Assembly (NCBI GenBank): GCA_023313575.1
Contig: JAJTTP010000023.1
Coordinates: 434,001-498,000 of the forward strand
Direction of reading: 5' to 3'
DNA: 64,000 nt
DNA from: Eutypella sp. D-1
Lineage: Eukaryota > Ascomycota > Sordariomycetes > Xylariales > Diatrypaceae
The notes beneath the pieces are model-generated. The model was not told the DNA's origin. It saw only the letters and a list, made by a program, of their open reading frames with translations, and made no database searches. Below, piece by piece: positions 23,974-35,866 of the stretch (positions within the stretch are counted from its first letter, which is position 1; each line of letters begins with the position of its first letter). The position numbers and the translations under genes are program-made.

Positions 23974-26099
23974 ATGCTTCTCGACAAATTGGTAGGTTGG
24001 GTAGCCTTGGCCATTCTCACCAACTTGGTTTCAGCCTACGAAAATGATGGGGAAACACCATGGACTACTTACATCAACAGTCCCAGCTCGCGCCAGATCA
24101 GCCCTAAGGGTATCAAGGCAATATCCGGCGATGTAGTCGTCCGGACCTCATCCTCAGGAGATTACAAGCTGCAGATGGCGGCGGGCTCTCGGATTACCCT
24201 GGACTTCTCCTATGTCGCCGGTCTGCTTAGCATGACAACCTCAACCACGGACTCCACCGCCGGGGGTGAGCACGATATTGGGTTGCTCCCGCACTTTTCT
24301 CTCGCCTTTGCGGAGTCCCCATCCTTCATACGTGCTATTTCTGATGACACGGGTGCGGTCCACACCCAGGACTACGACAAGGCGCTCAACGTAACCGTCG
24401 AGCCTAGTTCGCAAACGTACAGGATGCCGAAGGAGAGGTTCCGTGGAGGATTCCGATTCGTGACGATCCATGCGTTCCGGGCCGTCACAATTTCTGATGT
24501 GGTCTGTGAGCTCGGGTACTCTCCTTCGCAAGAAAACCCAAGCAACTGGACCGGCCATTTCTGGACAGAAGATGACGACTTGCTCGTGCGTATCTGGTAT
24601 GCCGGGGTCTTTACAGCGCAAACCAACATCGCGCCTCCGAACACGAGTCGCTGGCTTCCCCAGGTAAAAGACGGGTGGGCATATAATGCTACGTTAGGCG
24701 TCGAGGGTCCGATGTTGGTCGATGGAGCGAAACGTGACCGCGCCGTCTGGTCAGGTGACTTAGGCATCGCGGGGACCACTGCCTTCCTGGGCCTGGGTGA
24801 TGTCGGTCTCGAGTCCGTCTACTATGCACTCGAGACCATGTTCTACTATCAAAATAAGACGGATGGAATCTTACCCTATTCTGGACCGACTACGAATTCC
24901 TGGCTCAAGGGGAGTAAGAGTGATGTTTACCATGCGTGGGTTCTAGCCGCATGCTTTAACTTTGCCGTGTTCACTGGGAACGAGACTTGGGTTGATCTGC
25001 ACTGGGACAACATCACGCGCGGGGTCAACTATGTTGTCCGGGGCATCGATAAAGATGTTGGCCTAGTTGAGCAGGTCAACGACAATGATTGGGCTAGACT
25101 CGGCGGAGGTGCATTTAACAGCGCCCTAAATGCCCTGGACTACCATGTCCTCGTATCGCTTTCTTCTCTTGCAAATGACACAGCGACTGCACAGTAAGTA
25201 GCATCTCCTATATAATCTGATCTCTTAATCATATCCATGTAACGTTAACGTTCCATAGAAATGGAAGGGATAAGCAGGCCAAGGAGTGGTCCGACGCGTC
25301 TGCCCGGATCAAGAAGGCCTTTAACGATATTCTCTGGGATGACTCTGAGAAGCTATACCGCGACAATGAGACAGAGGCCGGGGCGAAACTGTACCCACAG
25401 GATGGCAACTCACTGGCACTATTATACGGCTTGCCGCAGAGTAAAGAGCAGGATATCGCGCTTTCGAAAGCGTTGGTGCGGAACTGGAACGATATCGGCC
25501 CGGTGACGCCGGAGCTTCCAGACACTATCTCGACGTTTATATCGAGCGTCGAGGTCCTTGCACATTATTCCGCTGACCAGGCGCAGACGTCACTCGATCT
25601 CATGCGCAGGACCTGGGGCTATATGCTTGACAGTCCCCTTATGACTGGCACCACGTTGATCGAGGGCATGAGCGCCAATGGATCGCTGGCTTATCGGTCA
25701 ATGCGGTCCTATAACTACGACAGCGCGTACACGAGCCTCTCACACAGCTGGTCTACGGGCCCGACGCAGGCTCTAAGCTTTAAGGCCGTCGGCCTGGAGA
25801 TAGTCGGATGGAAGCAGTGGTCCTTCAGGCCGCAGCCCGGGGACCTTACCACCTTGAGGACCGGATATGCGTCGCCTATGGGCCAATACGAGGCTGTAGT
25901 CAAAGTCGAGTCGCACAAGGGCATCATGGGATTCTCACTGGAGGCGGAGATCACGACGCCTAGGGGGACTAGAGGGACGATCAATTTGCCGTTCCGATGT
26001 AAATCGGTAACAGTGAATGGTATGCCCTATCCGGGGCGGAATCCGGTATCGGGAGGCGAATTACAGAAGATCGTGGCCCGGGAGTGCGATGCACCGTAG
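23974..26099 (+). CDS. Secreted alpha-L-rhamnosidase-like six-hairpin glycosidase (GH78-type)
   Basis: Exons 23974-25193 and 25259-26099 (65-nt intron GTAAGT...ATAG) give 686 residues. The first ATG in frame is at 23974; it opens a signal peptide (MLLDKLVGWVALAILTNLVSA) with cleavage near residue 21, so the enzyme is probably secreted. The body follows fungal GH78-type proteins: an N-terminal beta region, then R254-D262 (RDRAVWSGD) corresponding to the R-D-E-R-x-W-x-G-D block of the (alpha/alpha)6 barrel. A late SLSHSWSTGPT segment and a C-terminal beta-sandwich ending near PFRCKSVTVNG complete it. Many N-glycosylation sequons (for example NWT, NKT, NET) fit secretion. GH78 enzymes release terminal L-rhamnose from plant glycosides and pectin. 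The exact substrate is not shown by sequence. Confidence 0.85.
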
Positions 26100-26858
26100 T
26101 CGCGTAGTACCCCGAAGACAATGTCGCAGTGTCAAGACATTGGCGTCAATGATCTGTTAATATTCTAGACCTACTTTCTGCGGATCTTTCTAAAGTACCA
26201 TTTAGTCACATCTATTCCGACATCCGTCGAGGAAGGTGTGCACTACGAATAATGACTTATTTCGCATCCGATTCACTCGGCCGGCATTTCGTCTCTATGG
26301 GGACGAATCATGATCGACCTTGGCATGCCGCCTTGACGCATTCTCCGCGTTTTCTGGATGTAAGGGGCTCAATTGCAACCCCGAATAGGAATTCATAAGC
26401 AGAAAACCAAAGTTATCCGAACGGATACTGACGGTGTTGCAATACGCCACAATCGGATATGCCTACCACCCCCCCTTTTCCTCCCCCCTTCATGCAGGTG
26501 GCGGCCGGACTAGTATTACTGGCGTTGTAACCGGAAGTGCTAGATATAGACCGAGGTATATGTCTTATCAGCAAAAGTAACCTTGGCGGGTCCGGTAATG
26601 GAAGATGAGGGCGTGACTACCCGAACTCATCGCGGGATGTACTATCGTGACGTGTGCTTCTCCGCATTGGTACAACTTAATGGAAATGCATATTTCTAAG
26701 CAGGTCTATGAAGGGAACCATTTAAGTAGAATGCACTTGTAGTTTGCTCAATCAACCCGAATTCGAATCACCTGGCGAATCCTCCCTAACTAAAGACTCA
26801 ACGTACCGTGAATATACCTTTGGAATTACGACTCATCTTCATCATCGTCGTTATCATC
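26100..26858. other. Intergenic between rhamnosidase and aldehyde dehydrogenase
   Basis: Both neighbours are on the plus strand, so this holds the terminator of one and the promoter of the other. A C-rich run (CCACCCCCCCTTTTCC) lies near 26470. No gene seen. Confidence 0.5.
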
Positions 26859-28722
26859 ATGGCTGAGCCGATCAAGTTGACGGCGCCAAACGGAACCTCT
26901 TGGCTCCAACCAACAGGTATCTCCGCAATCATTTCTCTCGGCCCTATAATTAATTATGCAAAGTAGCTGATGATTGGCAGGCCTATTCATCAACAACGAA
27001 TTCGTACCATCGAAGTCGCGCGAATGGATTGAGACACTGAGCCCGTATGACGAGAAGCCGATCGCGCAGGTAGCGGCGGCAGGACCGGAAGATGTGGATG
27101 CGGCAGTGGGGGCGGCGCGGGAGGCGTTTAAGGACCGCGCATGGCGGGCCCTCAGCGCAGCAGCCCGCGGCGCACTTATCCACCGGCTTGCCGAACTCAT
27201 CGAGCGCGACGCCCATATTCTCGCCACTATCGACACCTGGGATAACGGTAAGACGTATCGCGAGATCCGCGACGAGCACCTCGCAGAGTCCGTCTCCGTC
27301 TTCAAATACTATGGCGGCTGGGCCGACAAGATTTACGGCCAGACCATTGAGACCGACGAGAATAAGCTCGCCTATACGATGCACGAGCCTCTGGGTGAGT
27401 TACCCCTCCCCCAAGCGTTGCTAGTCTCGATTCCGTGAGTCACGTGCTAATTAGCGACCGTAGGTGTTTGCGGGCAAATAATCCCCTGGAATTACCCCGT
27501 GATGGTTTGCATTTGCCTAGGCCCAAATGTGTGTCATATATAAAAAGTGACTGACTTGTTGCTAGATGGCTGCATGGAAGCTGGCTCCTGCTCTGGCCTG
27601 CGGTAATACTGTGGTGTTGAAGGCGGCCGAACAGACACCACTCTCGGCGCTTTACTTGGGTAACCTAATCAAGGAGGCCGGGTTTCCGCCTGGTGTCGTC
27701 AATATCCTCAATGGATATGGGAAGACCGCGGGAGCGGCCCTGGCTGAGCACCTCGGGGTGGACAAGATCGCCTTTACGGGAAGTACGGCGACCGGTAAAT
27801 TGATCATGAAGGCCGCGTCAGCCAACCTCAAGAACATCACGCTAGAGACGGGAGGGAAGAGCCCTCTTATCGTGTTCGACGACTGCGACCTGGACCAGGC
27901 CGTCAAATGGTCTCATTTGGGTATCATGGGTAAGTCTCATACTTCCGGCTAGTTTGAAACGCTGCTGACCTCTTCTCCCCTCCTATTCCAACAGGCGGCA
28001 TGGGCCAGGTGTGTACTGCCACGTCGCGCATCTACGTGCAAGAGAAGGTCTACGACAAATTCCTCGAGCAATTCAAGGAGTACACGATCCAGAACTCCAA
28101 GTCCGGTGACCCGTTCGACGAGAATACGACACACGGCCCGCAAATATCCCGCTCACAGCAGGAAAAGATCTTGCGGTACGTGGAGGCGGCCAAGGCAGAG
28201 GGCGGTCGGTTATTGCTCGGCGGGTCACAGTCTGCTGGTGGCAAGGGGTATTTCGTCGAGCCCACCATTTTCGCAGACACCAAGCACCACATGAAGGCGG
28301 TGCGGGAGGAGATCTTCGGTCCTTTCGCCGTCATCGAGTCCTTCGCTTCGGATGCGGACGCGATCGAGAAGGCGAATGACACGGACTACGGTCTCGGCGC
28401 TGCCGTCTTCTCCAGGGACATTGTTCGGGCCCACAAAGCGGCAGCTGCGATTCAGGCTGGTATGGTCTGGGTAAGTCTAGTACCGGATGGTCAAGATCCT
28501 GATCCCAACAGGCTGATTCTTTGGATAGATCAATAGCTCTCAGGACTCCCACTTTGGTGTTCCTTTCGGAGGCTATAAGCAATCGGGTATCGGTCGAGAG
28601 CTTGGGCAGTATGCGTTATCGGCATACACCCAGGTCAAGGCAGTCCATGGTAAGTGCATTGATGAATTGACTTCTGATACATGAGCTGACTTGGAACAGT
28701 GAACTTGGGAAATTGGCTTTGA
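26859..28722 (+). CDS. NAD(P)+-dependent aldehyde dehydrogenase
   Basis: Seven exons: 26859-26916, 26981-27394, 27464-27504, 27566-27929, 27995-28470, 28529-28649 and 28700-28722. All junctions are GT-AG with consistent phase, coding for 498 residues, the standard ALDH length. It oxidises aldehydes to carboxylic acids, probably in the cytosol. Family landmarks are complete: PWNYP with Asn167, the Rossmann loop FTGSTATGK, the general base Glu265 in LETGGKSP, and the nucleophile Cys299 in [10 protein letters not shown]. The EEIFGPF motif and [15 protein letters not shown] near the end are also present. Glu and Cys are 34 residues apart, as in the classic enzymes. No targeting peptide is evident. 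It lies 760 bp downstream of the rhamnosidase on the same strand. In fungal L-rhamnose catabolism lactaldehyde is an end product, so a link is conceivable but unproven. Confidence 0.93.
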
Positions 28723-29205
28723 GTGACGAGCACCTCATGGAAAGGGGCGGGGGTAGGGGGCATTTGCACGCAAGGTCCCGTGGTAAGTAAGCGAGTTAGG
28801 TCGATGGGACGACTGATTGAAGGAGTCGTTAGGCATGTCATTATGGATTGCTCCATATTAATTTGAGTATTGTGCAGAGCTGAATTTTGAATTGAATTGG
28901 TCTTCGAGCTGAGTTTGAGTGAAGGGACCCCTGTCCCTTGATCCGTGCACCGTCTTTTGATGCACTCGAACGCCAGATGTGATAATGATACACCAGAAAA
29001 CCTCCCATTAAAGGTCCCAGATCCCGGGACTTGCCGCTTATTCCCCTCGCCTCCTAGAAATAGGAGCTCATGTCCTCCATGCATCTCCATAGTGCGATGA
29101 TGGAACTACAAGAATGACAATGTCTCGATGCTCCCTTGCAATGCTTGCTCAATTGAATGAAGATGTATGTGTGCTTGTCGTAAGTCTATTCGCCTCGTGG
29201 GGCGG
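28723..29205. other. Intergenic between convergent genes
   Basis: Terminators of the ALDH gene and of the small minus-strand gene. The minus-strand frame of 151 codons at 28635-29090 overlaps the last ALDH exons and has no family features, so I regard it as chance. Confidence 0.5.
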
Positions 29206-29593
29206 TCAAGTCCACACGCCACAAGCGATCTCGAGATTCTCCCAGAAGTCGTGATTCCGGTAGAGGTTCTCGGGGTGGTTGGGCTTGCTCTTGTGGATTG
29301 ATTGCGAGGTCGAGGAGGTGGAAGAACCAATGCTTGCGTTCCTCTTCGTGACCTGGGTCTGAGCGTAGAGGGCTGGAGACGAAGGTTAGTTGCTGACTCA
29401 TGAAAGATCCTTGAGTATTTGTCAATGGCGAGAAGAGAATAGACTTACCAATTCCTGCCGCCGCTATAATAGGTACCGCGTAAATGCCAGTCGTCAGGGG
29501 CAAAGCCCGAGCGATTCCCACCCTGGCCACAGCGGGCCTTAGAGGTTCGAAGTCAAACCTGGGCAGTGCAGAGCCGTATGAGTTGGTGGTCAT
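29206..29593 (-). CDS. Small single-pass membrane protein, uncharacterised
   Basis: Two exons, 29593-29449 and 29372-29206, with a 76-nt intron (GTAAGT...CCAG, phase 1), coding for 103 residues. Residues about 30-52 (ALPLTTGIYAVPIIAAAGIA) form one hydrophobic helix after a basic N-terminus with several Arg, which would fit a mitochondrial inner-membrane or other organelle protein. A Ser/Thr-rich stretch follows, then a conserved-looking tail NHDFWENLEIACGVWT. Splicing changes the C-terminus from a Gln/Pro/Arg-rich frame to this more protein-like one, which supports the model. No named family is recognised. Confidence 0.55.
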
Positions 29594-31882
29594 GATAAGA
29601 TCAAGAAATGAATGGTGTTTTTGTTGTAGATTGTTGATGTTTGTGTGTGGTTGTTAATGTCTGTGTGCTGAATGGATGCATGATATCCTTTTTGGGCAAC
29701 TATTGAGGCTGGACGTAGTGCGTCTTATAGGAAGTACGGATAGGGGGGGGGTACTAGGGGGTCAGGACCTCACGGAGACGAAAGATGGAGACCAAGCAAT
29801 TCTGCCCGTCCACGTATCCGTGGTGCGACGCCGAGAACACAGCCATGGTTGGATATGCACAGAATACGATTCAGGTGATGTAAGAAATCTGGCGTTGAAA
29901 TCCGGGATAGAATGATCATTACGGGCGCCGGAGAAAAAAACATGCAATCCAACCCGGATCGTTGGGATTTACTGGGAGTTTGGTGGCACTGGAGTGGCAT
30001 GTCCGTGTGCCCAGGTCATCGCGCTAGGTGGTGCAAAGTGGTGGTTCGGAGACCTCCGCGCCCCGTTCTGGTACGAAAAGCGCGCGGCCCGGCCCATTTT
30101 CGCGTCAGCTAAAGCGCCCAGCTGTCTCAAACCTGTCTGGAAAAATATCCTTGATTAATCATTAATCTGACTGCGACTGCCCATCTGATCTGCCCCCACG
30201 CCCAGTCGCCTGGACACTCAAGCGCCCAAGCGCCCTATGTAACGGTCCGACGGGCGACGGAGACGCCCACTTGCCCGCCTAACCTCACTAATGGAAATCT
30301 CAAAATAACGGGGCTGTTCCGCTCATCGTGCCATATCCACGAATCAAGAAGTGATTATTATACATCAATGTGATACATAATAGTGATTGGTCGCAAGTGA
30401 ATACTCATTCGATCTCAAGATCTCATCGAGCCCCCCAGAGGTCCAGAGATCCAGAAAGTAAACACGATCTAATTCGGGAGCACGGACGGGAGATTTCCTT
30501 CCTGATCAATTCAATTAAAATGAGAATGGAATCGCAAGCACCCGCTCCCCTTTCACGGTTATACCGAGCATGGACGTATTATCTAATGATCTTGCATGTT
30601 AGAGTTTTACGATAAGAAATTTCATGTTGTCTGATTGTCTTCACAGAAGCTGGCAAGGCATGCTACCTCTGTCTTTAGAGCGCCACCTTTAACTTGTATG
30701 CGTGATGTGGTATCGCCCGTGTGCAAACCATCTAGATGCCCATAGAGGTCCTTATCCCTAGAATCAACCTACTAGATTATCTCTAGACATCGGTAACTGC
30801 TATAATCGATTTTTCCCCCCGGGCCATCGATGAAAGTACTATGCATCCGAAGACTGTTACAAAAGCAAGGCTTTCTAGAGGTTCCTTGGCTGGAGTGGCA
30901 CGTTGCTTCCTCAAAAATAAGGGGGTTTCATTCATACGCAGTTTTCAGCGACTGCGCTGCTTTGTATAGCATTTACTTGACCCAGTAGAGTAACGAAGTC
31001 TGGTTGCATGTGATTACCCAAGTAAAGATAGGTTTAACCCTCATATTCGTAGTCTACTAGCCTACCTGGGCTAGGAATCAGAACTAGAGGCGTCAATCTC
31101 ATCGTGCTTCACAAGAATGTTTCTAACCATTCGACAATTAAGATCACCGCTTGTGCCCAGTATCCGGGTTTACGTGATACTGATTCTTGGAGAGTAAATG
31201 TTGATTTTCCCGAGTTCGTCCGGTCTCAATTGTCCAATTGAGACCGGGCTGCGACCGTCTAAATAGTGGTAATAACTACAGGATCGCTCTTACTAATACC
31301 TACGATAATCGGATTAACCGATGGCTGAGTTGAGATACCCCTTTTTAAGCCTGTACCTATAAAATTGATGCGTCACTGACATTACGGACTGTTCCAAGGT
31401 TGGGTATACTATTTTAATAAGGGCGGAGGGGAGGCCCGACCCGGAGCCGTTGATGCCCGTAGGCATTGAATATTGGCATAGTCACGTGACTCCGCACAAG
31501 ACCCCACTAATTTTCGGCCTAACAGGTACAATATTAACGGCGGCGAGAAATATTTTTATTCCAATTTGAACATCCAGATACCGGAAAAGGTACAAACGCA
31601 TAAAATATCGGCGCATCATATTCGTGAAATCAGATACCTTAGGACTGTGCAGACTTCGCATCAAGGTAGAAGAAGGTTGAATTCATCAAGCAAATCAGAA
31701 AAAACTTGAGACTTTTTTTTTCCCCGGTGCGGGCTCAATCACCGGGATAACTCCTGATCTCCGCAGAACCGCCCCACTCCAGTCTACCGGGGGAAAAAAA
31801 AGCAGTAAACGGAAAGGAGAAGGCCAGTCAGAGATCAGGGACGGCAGGACCTCAAGTCGAAAGAAACGAAGGAAGGCAGGAA
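29594..31882. other. Intergenic, 2.3 kb
   Basis: No gene seen. Short frames (29676-30615, 31482-31664) lack recognisable content. It contains a 28-bp near-perfect palindrome at 31220-31247 (separate entry) and a purine-rich leader before the Yar1-like start codon. Confidence 0.5.
31220..31247. promoter_or_regulatory. 13-bp perfect inverted repeat with 2-nt centre
   Basis: CCGGTCTCAATTG, then TC, then CAATTGAGACCGG: a perfect hairpin or dyad whose ends contain inverted CGG triplets of the kind bound by fungal Zn2Cys6 regulators. It is 635 bp upstream of the Yar1-like gene. A binding-site role is only a possibility. Confidence 0.35.
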
Positions 31883-32859
31883 ATGGCGTCGCATTTACCA
31901 GCGAAGCCGAAGCTCTCGGAGGACGAGATCGACGACCTCGTCTACCTAGCGCGAGTGGGTGAGGATGCGGAACTCACCGGAATGCTAGAGGAGCTCGCGG
32001 CTCGCAATGCCGGCGCCACGCCTGCCGATGTGCTGGAAGCTGCTAGGGATGATGGCGGGGCTACTTGCTTACATATGGCTGCCGCAAATGGACATTCTAG
32101 TGAGTAGATTGGATTCTTTTGTTATCGCGATTCTTTGAGGGCTTCGGGGGACCCTCGGCATGTGCAAACCGATGCGACATTGGGGACGCATGAGAGATGG
32201 TTCAGGGAATTTCTTAGGAGCCATATGCTATAGCGCATGACAGTCGCTTTGGCTAGGGTCAAGTAAAGTCGGTACAGGCAGTGGATACGATCGTCACGTT
32301 CTGTATCGATCTTCCGACCGCGCATGTACTACTAGCACAACATTTCTTGCATGATCAGCTCAGAATTCTACTAACCAGGGATCTAGAAACCGTGACGCTC
32401 ATACTCTCATACTTACCTGTGAAGCCGTCTCCATCAACAAGACCAGCTTCGTCAAACCCATCAGACTCAAATCAGCAACAACATGAATCAACACCAGCAT
32501 CATCATCCGAGGATGGAAAGGCAGAACCAGAGTCCGAACCCAGTTACATAGACGCGAAGAACTCATTTGGCAACACGGCGCTGCACTGGGCCTGCCTGGG
32601 CGGCCATCTGGACGTCGTCAAGCTGCTCCTGTCGCGCGGCGCGCGGCCCACGGCTGCCAACGACAAGGACCAGATCCCGCTTGACCTCGCCGCCTTCAAC
32701 AGCCACATGCACGTCGTCGACTTCTTCCTCTCACAGAGCAAGGATATCGAAGGCGACAATGCAAAGGGTGGAGACGATGCTGGTTTAGCTGGTGCTGTGA
32801 AGGACGTCGAGATGGATGATGCAGCTGGTGATGGTAGCGGAGAAACACCTGTACGGTGA
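31883..32859 (+). CDS. YAR1: Ankyrin-repeat protein, Yar1-like (ribosome assembly chaperone)
   Basis: Exons 31883-32099 and 32387-32859, 229 residues. In yeast Yar1 binds ribosomal protein Rps3 and escorts it to the nucleus for 40S assembly. The N-terminal LSEDEIDDLVYLARVGEDAEL is typical of Yar1 proteins, followed by an ankyrin unit (GATCLHMAAANGH then KTVTLILSYLP). After a Ser/Pro/Gln insert comes a second unit pair, GNTALHWACLGGHLDVVKLLL and PLDLAAFNSHMHVVDFFL. The tail is acidic. The intron is 287 nt. An AG at 32377-32378 lies only 2 nt past the CTAAC branch site and would break the frame. The next AG, at 32385-32386, restores phase and joins the ankyrin repeat seamlessly, so I chose it. 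Confidence 0.8.
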
Positions 32860-35062
32860 TTAAAGACTTGGTATTAGATGTTGCGGAGCTTAATTGAGAA
32901 ACGTCTTCTCACTTGACAATGAAAAAAGCAGCCGATGGAATTGAATAACGGCGCTTAGAACATGTGTGATGCCCGATCGCATACTCGACTACTTCTGAGC
33001 TTACTACACAATCCTATATCTTACAAGTACCTATTTGGTGCTAACCCAAGTCTAGATATTGAGAGGGGAGGAAGCTCTAGAATTCTGTATTCCCGCTCGA
33101 TGAACCAACTAATCCATTTTGAAAGAAGCCACTTCATCCCTGGATAGGTGGACCGTGTTTTTCAAAACCTTTAAGCCTGCGTTCGGTCCACGAAACATCT
33201 TGCTCAGGAAGCTGAGCAATATGAATGATAACGTCTCGCCGCAGGTCGTCGCCATAGGGCGCTAGGTCATAGACATGAGAGGGTAGCGGGCGCGATTCGC
33301 AATCTCAGGGGATATTGAGGGGAGTTTCTACCAGCCCCGGGGTGATGTATGTCTGGTCACCTGTTTCTTTTCAATTTCCCGTCTCTAAAGCCCTCTTGCA
33401 ATGGCCAAGCTCCGGTGTTAGGGCCCGCAGGCCGATGAATGTGGCCATGTCACCCCCAAGCCCGTTGGAGTCGACATGGGGCTCCGACTTAGCGTATAGC
33501 AGATAGACAACGCTGGGAATCCAGCTCGGGCAGTATCCAGCTACACACCTAAACCCTCAGCTTAATAAGATGCGGCTAGTACCTGCATCGTACACGAATT
33601 TCATAGACATCCACACCATATAGCCCCTACCTGCCTGCCGACCACTCCGGCTAGACCTTTACTGCGCGGCTCAATTGGTATCATGGTTATCTAGCCCTCT
33701 AAAGAACCGAGATCTTTCACTTTGAGTCATCGCCTTCTTTATCAGTATCTGGATCGCTGTTTGAGGCACCGTCTTGATCATCGTCATCGTCACCCCCGTC
33801 AGACGAACCCTCCTCTGCATAGACCCTGTACTGGTAAACTTCATAGCTTGAGTCCACTGATGCATTTCTCCTTGTCATTAGGATATCCAGGAACGCGTCG
33901 CCGTCGAATATCGTGCGCATATTATGGGTCTTGCATGGCTAAAAATGCGGGCCACGGACAGTTATTTGCGTCCAAGGCAGCGAAATCCCCCCAGCCGATC
34001 CTTAGGGTGGGCAGCACCACTAGTATCCAGGGGCCTGGGTCACTGTCCCATGTTGAACTTGAAGACCTCATTTTTTCATAAGCTTTTCCGAAACCTAGCC
34101 AAGTGCAGACACAAGGTGACATGTCACTGTTCAGTCAATCTACCCTTATCCTGCGAGGCCCACTTTAATAAAGGGGCTCTGTTTCAATTGTACTCAAGAT
34201 AGTGACATAGTTACCATTCTTAAACCTATTTAGGCCTTTAACATAACAATCAATTATATATCATAACCAGTCTTAGTTCCCCTACTTCGACACTTCTTCT
34301 AATCCAATACTCTGTAGCTGTAGATAGGCACTGGCCCTACTCTATGTATCTACCCCCTGGTTGAAACTGCAATTCTAGGTGCATTTCACTCAAAGATGCT
34401 TCTCCCAAATAGAATTATTTAGCCTTATCGTAGACACCTGGTGGAACTTCGAATATGTCGTTATCGCAACTATCGACTCGAATAACACTACAGCTATTGT
34501 TGGATAACCAGTTCGATCACCGACTCCTATGATATGGAAACACTTCGTGCCATCACTACAGCATCCAGAGTAATAGCCATTTTCGCCTCTCCAATACTAA
34601 TTCCCAGCCACGCGAATTTCTATGAGGTGGTTTACGCGACGTATAACGGCGTTTGAAGATATTATTTGCTAACGGCCTAAAATTACAACACGTTATCCCC
34701 CTCCCCCCGCCCCCGCGCAACAGGAGTGACAATGAAATCTCTGCGTTGCGTAAATAAAAGCTTGCACTTCCTTTTTACCACAACCCTTTCGAGTTACCTG
34801 CTTAACAACAAATCGCCACAAGTGTGAGCAGGTCGATACTACCCACAAGGGTGGGCAGGAATTTGAGATTCCTCGTTAAAAACATCCAGAATCATTCGCG
34901 TGCACCCGGTGTCGACGAAAACGCGCGTCAAGTTCAAGAGCGCGCACCGGTTGCGCTATCTCTTTCGGACCAGATCATGATCTAGGTATCGTCTCTATTT
35001 CTAAGTGTTACTGTCTCGATACAGGTACCTGGCTTGGTCGGCAAGTCTCACCCGCTACCAAT
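32860..35062. other. Intergenic, 2.2 kb, with a possible gene relic
   Basis: A minus-strand frame at 33920-33717 starts with ATG and encodes 67 residues (MRTIFDGDAFLDILMTRR, then a strongly acidic Asp/Ser tail). The frame overlapping it upstream (34122-33922) also reads protein-like, so a frame-broken remnant of a longer minus-strand gene is possible. I cannot name a family. A tRNA-like fold near 33674-33734 was considered and rejected. Nothing else seen. Confidence 0.3.
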
Positions 35063-35866
35063 ATGAATCCCAGCTTTTTTCTTGTGCTCGCCGCAACCAT
35101 TACTTCAGCCACGGGCCGAATGCTCAACTGGTACCCGACTGGTGCAAATGCATCAACGTGAGTTATACCCGTTCTCTGTATCTTGACTCCATATGAAGTG
35201 TCTGGTAGAGGAACCTTGAGAGTCATGTTGGAAAAACGACTAACAAGTAACTGTCCCAGAAACTGCAATTCCACTACTCTCGGGCCAACTGGCCTGTTAT
35301 CATCGACTCCCTTTGCAGCAAACCTATCGTCTACCTCAGCCATAGTTGTCCCTTGGCATACAGCTGCTCCGGCAGCCCCCTACATGAATACGACCAGCAC
35401 CTCAACTACTTCACCTACCACAGTTGCCACGGATATTTTCCCCTCCGATATTCTGAATGGCTGCGACACCGAGGAAGAGCTTTCGAAACTCAGGCGGAAA
35501 TGGGATACAGTCCCCAACCCCGACCCTCCTGGCGACGAGACTGCCCACCTCCGAACGGGCCACTGCGAGGAGGAGGGTTTCTGGAACTGCATCGACGGCA
35601 AGAAGTTCCAACAATGCAAGCACAAGTATTGGTCTTTCCCTCAGCGGATGGCCCTCGGCACCAAGTGTGTCCTCGGCCTGCGAGAACGGTTGGTCATCGA
35701 CAGTATCCGGAGCGGACGATGCGACGACGATGGATCCTGCAACTGTGTCAACGGCAACATCGTTCAGCTCTGCGCTTGCGGCAGGTGGAGCGACGCTGAG
35801 TTATTGCCGGCTGGAGTAAGGTGCATCAACCCAGGCGTCGCTGACACGTGCGAGCTGGAGAGCTAG
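35063..35866 (+). CDS. Secreted protein with duplicated cysteine module (CBM19-like), candidate effector
   Basis: Exons 35063-35157 and 35260-35866 (102-nt intron GTGAGT...CCAG with GACTAACA branch site) give 233 residues. The N-terminus MNPSFFLVLAATITSATG is a signal peptide, so it is secreted. After a Thr/Ser-rich linker with several N-glycosylation sites come two homologous modules, residues about 134-168 and 186-220. Each has the form C-x4-G-x2-N-C-[IV]-[DN]-G-x3-Q-x-C ... W-S ... G-x-[KR]-C. This spacing, with a conserved Trp and G-T-K-C end, resembles chitin-binding CBM19 modules of fungal chitinases and of secreted fungal effectors. Module 2 has extra Cys at its start and centre. No catalytic domain is present. 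Chitin binding is inference. Confidence 0.7.

Noticed and set aside
28635..29090. 151-codon minus-strand ORF.
   Set aside because: It overlaps the last ALDH exons and shows no family features.
33674..33734. tRNA-like sequence: ends GGCTCAA and TTGAGTC can pair, and a D-arm-like GGTA...TATC hairpin is present.
   Set aside because: The anticodon stem does not pair and the T-arm lacks the TTCRA loop; the total is about 10 nt too short. At most a degraded tRNA or SINE fragment.
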